A DNA stretch of 47,237 bases from JAVXTH01 sp036641395 (GTDB lineage Bacteria; Bacillota_I; Bacilli_A; Erysipelotrichales; Erysipelotrichaceae): positions 1 to 47,237 of the forward strand of contig JAVWEY010000006.1 in NCBI GenBank assembly GCA_036641395.1, written 5' to 3'. Of this stretch, positions 41,558 to 47,237 are shown in pieces; position 1 is the first letter of the stretch; each line of letters begins with the position of its first letter. The position numbers and the translations under genes are program-made. Under the pieces are notes generated by a model. That model had not been told where the DNA came from. It did not search any database and worked only from the letters and a program-made list of their open reading frames with translations.

Positions 41558-42481
41558 TTATGCTTTCATTAAGTTTTTAATCCAAACAATTACATCTTGA
41601 TAAACTTCTTCCTTATTTTTTTCATTTAATATTTCATGACGCATATTCGGATACATTTTACTTGTTATTTGTTTATAACCAACCTTTTTCATCGAATCAA
41701 TCGCCTTTTCAAATGCTTGCTTGCTTTCTGCACATGGATCTTCTTCTCCGCTAATAAATAGAATTGGCAATTCAGCATTTTTAATTTTCCAATTATTTTT
41801 ACTATAAGTCTCTTGCATCATCGTAAACAATGTTTCAAAACCATTAAGGGTAAAGATATAGCCACAACCTGAATCCTTATCATACTCATCAACCACATCT
41901 TCTAAACTACAAATCCATGCATTGCTACTACTTGGTTGATGAATTTTAGAATTATAAGCACCAAAACCAACTTTTTGAATAAATTTACTGCGATAATGAT
42001 CATCATGAAAGATTGATAAGAATTTAACTAAAACTTTCGCAAATGGAATCGCTTTATTCTCGCTTGGTGAACCACAAACAATTAAACCAGATATTTCATC
42101 ATCATATTTTTTAGTGTAAAGACGCACTACTAAAGAGCCCATACTGTGACCAAATAAAATGAGTGGAAGTTTAGGATATAGATATTTAATGTATTCACTT
42201 ATCTGATGAACATCTTCAATAGTTGCATTTACACCATCTTCATAAAAATAACCATAATCTTCTTCATCTTTAATACTATCTCCATGGCCTCGATGATCAT
42301 GAATAACACAAACAAACCCAGCTTTGCTTAATACTTCCATAAAAGACTCATAGCGTTGACGATGCTCTGCCATACCATGAACTAGTTGAATAATACCAAT
42401 TGGTTTACCAATCGGTTCAAGTATTGTAACGCCTAATTCCAATTCATCTTGTTTCGAAGTTATTTTTAAATATTTCATCAT
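41558..42481 (-). CDS. Alpha/beta hydrolase, lysophospholipase/monoacylglycerol lipase-like
   Basis: 307 residues with no signal peptide, so probably cytoplasmic. The oxyanion-hole motif VHGMAEHRQRY, HDHRGHGDS, the nucleophile elbow FGHSMGS, the acid in GEEDPCA and the His in MRHEILNE give a full catalytic triad. It matches the serine-aminopeptidase/lysophospholipase (PldB-like) family. Substrate unknown. It separates tmcAL from yceD-rpmF, which are adjacent in Bacillus (ylbM-ylbN-rpmF). AGGAGG precedes the start. Confidence 0.85.
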   Translation of the reverse strand: MMKYLKITSKQDELELGVTILEPIGKPIGIIQLVHGMAEHRQRYESFMEVLSKAGFVCVIHDHRGHGDSIKDEEDYGYFYEDGVNATIEDVHQISEYIKYLYPKLPLILFGHSMGSLVVRLYTKKYDDEISGLIVCGSPSENKAIPFAKVLVKFLSIFHDDHYRSKFIQKVGFGAYNSKIHQPSSSNAWICSLEDVVDEYDKDSGCGYIFTLNGFETLFTMMQETYSKNNWKIKNAELPILFISGEEDPCAESKQAFEKAIDSMKKVGYKQITSKMYPNMRHEILNEKNKEEVYQDVIVWIKNLMKA

Positions 42482-42586
42482 AAAAGATACCTCCTATTTG
42501 TAACTATCATAACATTTTTACACAGTAAAAACATCGAAAATTATGTAAATGAATTAATAGATTATCCTTTTATATAAAAAATATGA

Positions 42587-42592
42587 TATAGT
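42587..42592 (+). promoter_or_regulatory. Extended -10 promoter of tmcAL
   Basis: TATGATATAGT on the plus strand is a TGn-extended -10, 20 nt before the tmcAL ATG. Confidence 0.45.
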
Positions 42593-42612
42593 AATTAAAC
42601 TGAGGTGAAATT

Positions 42613-43722
42613 ATGAAAATTAGTGGTGTTGTCGCCGAATACAATCCATTCCATCATGGTCATGCATATCATTTAAAAAAATGCCGCGAATTAAGAAATC
42701 CAGATTTATTAATTGGGGTTATGAGCGGTAACTTTGTCCAGCGTGGAGAACCTGCCATTATTGATAAGTGGCAACGAGCTAAAATAGCAGTTGAAAATGG
42801 TTGTGATATTGTTTTTGAACTTCCCTTTGCTTACTGTGTCCAAAGTGCTCAATACTTTGCCCAAGGTGCTTGTGATATATTGAAGCTAGCAGGTGCACAA
42901 GATATTATTTTCGGTAGTGAAATTGATGATATTAAAACCCTTAAAAAACTTGCGAATATTGACAGTATACAGTTTAAAGACCTTCAAAAAGATGGAATTT
43001 CAGCTAATAAAGCTTATGAACTTCTTTATGGAGTTATGAATCCTAATGATATTTTAGGATTAAATTACATAAGAGCTTTAAAAGATAGCAATATGGAAGT
43101 ATATAGTATTAAACGTACCAATGCTTATCATGATCAAAAACTTGATTCTAATTTTGCTAGTGCAACCGCAATTCGTCAAGCTATTTATGAAGGAAAAGCA
43201 ATCGATGATTATTGTGATATGAAAAATTTAAATAATACTTTTCAATTAAAAAATTATTATCCGCTTATTCAACATATTTTATTCACAACACCTGTTGATG
43301 AACTTAAAACTTATTTTCTTATGGATGAAGGAATTGAATCTTTACTTATCAAACAAGCTAGAAAATATATGGATTTTGATGAGTTCTTACATGCATGTAC
43401 AACAAAGCGTTATAGTACATCTAGAATCCGTCGTACTTTAATTCATTTAATGATGGCTTCTACAAAAGAAAAAATTGATAACTTAGGACCTTGTTCTTAT
43501 TTACGAATTTTAGCTTATAATAAAAATGGTCAAGCTTATTTAAATGAACTTAAAAAGAAAGTAACAATAGCATCACGCTTCAATCAAATTCCTCAACCAT
43601 GGCGTGATATCGAGTTACAAGCATGTATGTGTTACGCTTATCCTCTATCTCCAATTGAAAAGAAAACAATGTTGGATTGTGAACTTCAATCTCCAATCTT
43701 TGTACCATGTTCTTCCTTATAA
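42613..43722 (+). CDS. tmcAL: tRNA(Met) cytidine acetate ligase TmcAL
   Basis: 369 residues (formerly YlbM), a nucleotidyltransferase-fold enzyme that uses acetate and ATP to acetylate C34 of elongator tRNA-Met. VAEYNPFHHGHAYHL carries the HxGH motif, and MSGNFVQRGEPAIIDKW and FELPFAYCVQSAQYFA are family signatures. GAGGTG precedes the ATG. Its 3' end overlaps the next gene by 16 nt. Confidence 0.93.
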   Translation: MKISGVVAEYNPFHHGHAYHLKKCRELRNPDLLIGVMSGNFVQRGEPAIIDKWQRAKIAVENGCDIVFELPFAYCVQSAQYFAQGACDILKLAGAQDIIFGSEIDDIKTLKKLANIDSIQFKDLQKDGISANKAYELLYGVMNPNDILGLNYIRALKDSNMEVYSIKRTNAYHDQKLDSNFASATAIRQAIYEGKAIDDYCDMKNLNNTFQLKNYYPLIQHILFTTPVDELKTYFLMDEGIESLLIKQARKYMDFDEFLHACTTKRYSTSRIRRTLIHLMMASTKEKIDNLGPCSYLRILAYNKNGQAYLNELKKKVTIASRFNQIPQPWRDIELQACMCYAYPLSPIEKKTMLDCELQSPIFVPCSSL

Positions 43723-44252
43723 TCCTGTGCTTCATCCTTATCTATCTTATTATATTTCCTAAAGGTAATCGAAAAATTAAAGATTCTACTTATACTGCAA
43801 TTATTATGGGATCTCCATGTAATCGTGATGGTAGTATATCCGATATTCAAAAAGAACGCTGTGATGTTGCGATTTCTTATTATAAGAGTGGTATTATCAA
43901 TAAAGTTATCGTCAGTGGTGGAGCCATTCATACCCCTTATATTGAAGCTGAACAAATGGCACAATATTTGAGTAAAGTGATTCCATCATCGATTATTTTT
44001 AAAGAAAACAAAGCTCATAATACCTATGAAAATATTAAATTCACAAATCAAATGATAAAAGAAAATGATTCAATTCTTTATATCTCCTCCAAATTACATT
44101 TAAGAAGAATGAATTACTTTATTAAGCGTTATTCTAAAAACTATGTATTAGTAAGTGATCATAAACATTGTTCAATCAAAGATTATCTGATTGAATTTTA
44201 TCATCAAATACAAACAATTTTAATTGAAATTAAATTATTATGGAAGAAGTAG
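43707..44252 (+). CDS. YdcF/DUF218-like protein
   Basis: 181 residues with one N-terminal membrane helix (FFLIILCFILIYLIIF) and a DUF218 domain (AIIMGSP, VIVSGGAIHTPYIEAEQMAQYL, ENKAHNTYENI). Family members such as SanA/YdcF are envelope-associated, and YdcF binds S-adenosylmethionine in vitro; the function is open. No ribosome site is seen, so translation probably depends on coupling with tmcAL, whose end it overlaps. Confidence 0.82.
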   Translation: MFFLIILCFILIYLIIFPKGNRKIKDSTYTAIIMGSPCNRDGSISDIQKERCDVAISYYKSGIINKVIVSGGAIHTPYIEAEQMAQYLSKVIPSSIIFKENKAHNTYENIKFTNQMIKENDSILYISSKLHLRRMNYFIKRYSKNYVLVSDHKHCSIKDYLIEFYHQIQTILIEIKLLWKK

Positions 44253-44270
44253 AAAAACTACTTCTTTTTA
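44244..44270 (+). terminator. Terminator after the YdcF-like gene
   Basis: AAGAAGTAG (44244-44252) pairs with CTACTTCTT (44258-44266), followed by TTTTA. The TAG stop codon forms part of the stem. Confidence 0.82.
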
Positions 44271-44328
44271 TTTCTTGTATAAATAACCTAAGTATTATAG
44301 AATTAAAATTAGAATGAAGGTGGAACTA

Positions 44329-45576
44329 ATGGAATATGGATTAATTGGAGAAGTATTAGGTCATAGTTTTTCTAAGCAAATACATCAACAACTTGCTGAT
44401 TATGATTATGAATGTAAACCATTAAGTAAGGATGCATTTAAAATCTTTATGATGAAAAAAGACTTTAAAGCAATTAATGTTACAATACCTTATAAACAAG
44501 CAGTTCTTCCTTATTTAGATGAAATAGATGAAGAAGCAAAAGCAATTGGAGCGGTTAATACAATTGTAAATAAACAAGGAAGATTAATTGGCCATAATAG
44601 TGATTATTTAGGTTTTATTTATTTAGTTAATAAACATAATATCATCTTAAAAGATAAAAAAGTCGTTGTTTTAGGAAATGGTGGTGCCGCTCAAGCTATT
44701 AAAGCTAGTTTAACTTATTTTAAAGCAAGAGAAGTAATATATGTTAAACGCCATCAAAGCGCAGAAACAATAACATATGATGAATTATATGCGAAACATC
44801 TTAATGCTCAAATCATCATCAATACATCACCACAAGGTATGTATCCAAATAACGAAGCAACGGTTTTAGACATAACCTTGTTCCCTCAATGTGTTGGGGT
44901 TATTGATATTATATATAATCCTTTAAAAACATCGCTTGTCCAGTCCGCCGAAGATCAAGGAATTCAAGCAGTTGGTGGACTAGAAATGTTAGTCGCCCAA
45001 GGCTTTTATGCTGCCGAGTTTTTTCTTAATCGAAAATTAGATGCAACTAGAATTGATGAAATCTATCATCAAACATTAAAAGATAAAAGTAATATAGTTT
45101 TAATTGGAATGCCCTCTTCAGGTAAAACAACGATTGGTAGACAATTAGCTACTTTATTAAATAAAAAATTTGTTGATAGTGATGAAGAAATAGTTAAACA
45201 AATAAATATGAGTATTAGTGATTACTTTAAACAATTTGGCGAAGCCTCTTTTAGAAAAATTGAAAAAGAAGTTTGTAGTCGATTAAGTAAGGAAAATAAT
45301 CTAATTGTCGCAACTGGAGGCGGCATTATTAAAGATAAACAAAATATCTTTCATTTGAAACAAAATGGTTTCATTATTTATTTAAAACGAGATACCAATC
45401 AATTATTAATTGATTCTTCCCGTCCCTTATCTACAGATAGTGAAGCGATTAAAACAATGGCTCAAGAACGTCATCCTATCTATGTTGCTAGTGCTCATGC
45501 AATTATTGATAATAATGGAAGTATCACTGATGCATGTAAGCAAATCATTCAGATATATCAAAAACAACAAATTTAA
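44329..45576 (+). CDS. aroE-aroK: Shikimate dehydrogenase-shikimate kinase fusion
   Basis: 415 residues with two enzymes of the chorismate pathway in one chain. AroE (1 to about 255) has GHSFSKQIH, the catalytic Lys in NVTIPYKQAV, the Asp in IGHNSDYLGF, the NADP loop GNGGAAQA and GGLEMLVAQG. AroK (about 257-415) has the P-loop GMPSSGKTTIG, VDSDEEI, FGEASFRKIE, ATGGGI and the lid SSRPLS. Both halves appear active and would do consecutive steps (dehydroshikimate to shikimate to shikimate 3-phosphate). The ATG at 44329 has AAGGTGG upstream; the ATG at 44314 overlaps that site. Confidence 0.94.
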   Translation: MEYGLIGEVLGHSFSKQIHQQLADYDYECKPLSKDAFKIFMMKKDFKAINVTIPYKQAVLPYLDEIDEEAKAIGAVNTIVNKQGRLIGHNSDYLGFIYLVNKHNIILKDKKVVVLGNGGAAQAIKASLTYFKAREVIYVKRHQSAETITYDELYAKHLNAQIIINTSPQGMYPNNEATVLDITLFPQCVGVIDIIYNPLKTSLVQSAEDQGIQAVGGLEMLVAQGFYAAEFFLNRKLDATRIDEIYHQTLKDKSNIVLIGMPSSGKTTIGRQLATLLNKKFVDSDEEIVKQINMSISDYFKQFGEASFRKIEKEVCSRLSKENNLIVATGGGIIKDKQNIFHLKQNGFIIYLKRDTNQLLIDSSRPLSTDSEAIKTMAQERHPIYVASAHAIIDNNGSITDACKQIIQIYQKQQI

Positions 45577-45596
45577 AGCCACCTTATCGTGGCTTT
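45575..45596. terminator. Bidirectional terminator shared by aroE-aroK and aroD
   Basis: AAAGCCAC (45575-45582) pairs with GTGGCTTT (45589-45596) around a 6-nt loop, with T/A runs on both sides. The stops of both convergent genes fall within it. Confidence 0.88.
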
Positions 45597-46330
45597 TTAT
45601 AATATTCTTTCATTTCTTTTAAACTGATCTGCCCAGGAGCACTCGCTTCTTTTAAAATAGCAAAACTTAAGATACTTCCATATTGATAAGCATTTAATCT
45701 TGACGCTCTTCCTACCTCTCCCATTGAAATACTAATTAATGCTTGTTCAACTCTATCATTAACTTCTTTTGTTTTTACTAACAAAGAAGTTACATCTTCT
45801 TCACAATTAGCCATATACGCAACTTTTAAGATATCTGGATCAAAATCAGCCATTGATAAAAACTGTTTTTCAATAAGATTACAATCATCGGTTTTAATAA
45901 AATTATGATGAGATAATATTGATAATATCCCTTGTTGATTCGTTATTTCAATTAGTTTCTGCTTTATATTCATTGACATATTATCTTCAATATCCAATAA
46001 ATCAATATCATATTCACACAATGCACTTAATATTTCCAGATAACGAACTTCACTTAAATCTGCCTTACCACCCTGTTTTAGAGTCCGAAGTGTAATTAAT
46101 ATAACTGCATTATTTAATTCCTCACGTAGTGTTTCATACATATTTAAAAGCGCATCAATATCTTGGTAATCATCAAAATAATCAATACGCCATTCAATGA
46201 TATCACTGGTATCCATCTTCCAAAGATTACACTCATTTCGTAATGCAGTTTCATTATTGCCGACAAAAGGAGTGCATATAAATGGTAATTTACGCATTTT
46301 AAATTGTTTTCTAATATCACTTTTATCCAT
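45584..46330 (-). CDS. aroD: Type I 3-dehydroquinate dehydratase
   Basis: 248 residues, Schiff-base enzyme making 3-dehydroshikimate, the substrate of the adjacent AroE. EWRIDYF, the catalytic His in SHHNFIKT, the Schiff-base Lys in LKVAYMA and the substrate-binding SMGEVGRASRL...SAPGQIS are present; Asn replaces the usual Asp after the catalytic His. It starts one base after the stop of the interrupted GNAT gene and shows no promoter of its own, so its expression may have depended on that gene. Confidence 0.94.
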   Translation of the reverse strand: MDKSDIRKQFKMRKLPFICTPFVGNNETALRNECNLWKMDTSDIIEWRIDYFDDYQDIDALLNMYETLREELNNAVILITLRTLKQGGKADLSEVRYLEILSALCEYDIDLLDIEDNMSMNIKQKLIEITNQQGILSILSHHNFIKTDDCNLIEKQFLSMADFDPDILKVAYMANCEEDVTSLLVKTKEVNDRVEQALISISMGEVGRASRLNAYQYGSILSFAILKEASAPGQISLKEMKEYYKKPR

Positions 46331-46331
46331 T

Positions 46332-46717
46332 TTATTCTTCTTTCTTATTTTCTAAAGGAAAATAATATAATGCTGTTTGATACTCTTCAAAAATATTTCT
46401 TATCTCAAATAGTTTAAAGCCATTTTTCTCATAAAAGATACGAAGTTTATGCTTATATTCACGTACATCCAAGCGAACATCTTTTACCCTCTTTAATCTA
46501 CCACTTTCTTTAAAATAATCTAATAATTGATCTCCTAAATTAAACTTACGATACGCTGGATGAATCGCTAGTTTATGAAGAAATAGCGTAGTCCCCTTCT
46601 TTACTTCAGGCCAATATAACAAATCTTTATCTACAATACTACAAGCACTAACAATTTTATGGTTGATTCTTCCAATCACAAAATCATTTATTTGATAATT
46701 TTTTGATAATGTTTCCC
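46332..46717 (-). pseudogene. GNAT acetyltransferase, 5' end removed by IS insertion
   Basis: The host-derived part encodes about 128 residues of a GNAT N-acetyltransferase, from RETLSKNYQINDFVIG to the C-terminus, including LHKLAIHPAYRKFNLGDQLL (acetyl-CoA region) and RIFYEKNGFKLFE. The first 35-45 residues of a normal GNAT are missing. The reading frame continues upstream to 46805, but those 27 or so codons come from the insertion-sequence end. An ATG at 46724 inside that end is poorly placed for translation. The RxxGxG/A loop is atypical (RKFNLG). Probably non-functional, though a short protein could still be made. Confidence 0.75.
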
Positions 46718-46860
46718 GTGACATACTCCCACCACTTATGCGAGTGATAACGCATTGAAGTGGGGGCTTCTTGTTCGATAAGGCTAACGCCTTAAGCCTA
46801 ACCAAGCTAACCCCGTGTGTCCCACGGTTTTATATGATTAAGGTTATGCTGAAACTAATC
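46718..46860 (-). ncRNA. Candidate omega-RNA (reRNA) of TnpB
   Basis: In IS200/IS605 elements the tnpB 3' end and right end give a structured guide RNA. Here the hairpins at about 46780-46795 and 46728-46765 could form its scaffold, with the guide starting at 46717 in host DNA: GGGAAACATTATCAAA. The 5' boundary is a guess. Confidence 0.5.
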
Positions 46861-47237
46861 GCATACCTTCGTTTCGAATATTGATACTAGAGTTGTAATC
46901 ACGGTTGATTACAACTCCACAACTTTTACAAGTATAGGTACGTTCTTCCAGTGATATCGTTTGAACGCTACCACAGTTACTACATGTTTTCGTGCTTGGA
47001 AACCATTTATCTATTTTAATAAGTTGTTTCCCTTGCTCAGATAGTTTATATCCCAGCATTGTGACAAAAGCACCAAATGAGTTATCCGCTACACTTTTAC
47101 CAAAGTTCAAGGCTTGTGACATACCTTTCATATCTAAGTCTTCGATACATACACAATCATAGGCATTGGTTATCTGTCTTGATAGTTTATGTAAGAAGTC
47201 TTTTCGTTGGTTTGCCACTTTTTCATGTAATCGTGCA
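46844..47237 (-). CDS. tnpB: TnpB RNA-guided nuclease (C-terminal part, cut by window edge)
   Basis: The last 130 residues of an IS605-type TnpB; the frame is open to the window edge, reading ARLHEKVANQRKDFLHKLS. The RuvC glutamate is in CIEDLDMKGM, the zinc finger has TCSNCGS and TCKSCG, and the final RuvC aspartate is in NRDYNSSINIR. All residues visible here are intact, so the nuclease may be active if the N-terminal part is too. TnpB cuts DNA guided by the omega-RNA made from the element's right end. Confidence 0.9.
   Translation of the reverse strand, partial: ARLHEKVANQRKDFLHKLSRQITNAYDCVCIEDLDMKGMSQALNFGKSVADNSFGAFVTMLGYKLSEQGKQLIKIDKWFPSTKTCSNCGSVQTISLEERTYTCKSCGVVINRDYNSSINIRNEGMRLVSA

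Larger units (their letters stand above)
46718..47237 (-). mobile_element. IS200/IS605-type element, right end and 3' part of tnpB
   Basis: The element runs off the right edge of the window. The right end shows the imperfect palindrome of the family: CCCCCACTT and AAGTGGTGGG around an inner ATGCG/CGCAT stem (46728-46765). It ends with AGTATGTCAC, whose GTCAC (46718-46722) I take as the right cleavage site. A second hairpin, TAAGGC/GCCTTA, lies near 46780-46795. tnpA and the left end are not visible. The insertion splits the GNAT gene. Confidence 0.82.

Noticed and set aside
46718..46805. Start of the GNAT frame at the TTG at 46805
   Set aside because: Those codons translate the right end of the insertion sequence, including its palindromes, so they are not part of the original protein.

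Overview
The window is AT-rich bacterial chromosome using the standard code (TGA is a stop). It reads as a low-GC Firmicute. The best fit is the Erysipelotrichia, the lineage near the Mollicutes. The support for that is mixed: Bacillus-type gene orders throughout, a long-tailed NusA and an L32 zinc site that resemble Mollicute versions, fused SecDF, Prp-processed L27 and a T-box leader. Species cannot be named from the sequence. Nearly all genes are core housekeeping genes. The only clear mobile DNA is at the right edge.

Layout, left to right. (1) 67-15945 reproduces, mostly on the minus strand, the Bacillus subtilis block ruvA-ruvB-yrzE-yrbG-spoVB-comN-secDF-recJ-apt-relA-hisS-aspS. The spoVB-like and yrzE-like genes are on the plus strand, and a UPF0597/CyuA-type cysteine desulfidase gene sits where queA-tgt-yajC lie in Bacillus. 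hisS-aspS follows a complete T-box leader. (2) 16024-22727 is less conserved: a DUF3795 protein, exonuclease III, a large PAS/GGDEF protein, a membrane-anchored alpha/beta hydrolase and an aromatic-acid-exporter-like membrane domain fused to a degenerate HAD domain. (3) 22781-25177 is the rplU-prp-rpmA-obg operon behind an L21 leader. (4) 25275-33526 holds parE-parC, divergent plsY, a YczE-like membrane protein and a CtpE/Exp7-like P-type ATPase. (5) 33568-38602 is the rimP-nusA-ylxR-ylxQ-infB-rbfA operon. (6) 38646-41500 is yceD-rpmF-murT-gatD. rpmF is 56 codons long. (7) 41558-46330 holds a lysophospholipase-like hydrolase, tmcAL, a YdcF-like protein, an aroE-aroK fusion and convergent aroD. 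(8) 46332-47237 is an IS200/IS605-type element (tnpB 3' part plus right end) inserted into a GNAT acetyltransferase gene directly upstream of aroD.

How it works together: most genes serve translation (tRNA charging, ribosome maturation, ribosomal proteins), RNA polymerase and ribosome coupling, DNA repair and topology, and envelope building (lipid II amidation, phospholipid synthesis, Sec export). Control appears mostly at RNA level: a T-box, an L21 leader, a possible Shine-Dalgarno-sequestering leader at rimP, and several hairpin attenuators between operon genes. Points most worth a second look are the Asp/His ambiguity of the hisS-aspS T-box with an Asp/His-codon tail on hisS, the rimP leader, the exporter-HAD fusion, the NusA tail, and the IS insertion that supplies its own candidate TnpB guide.
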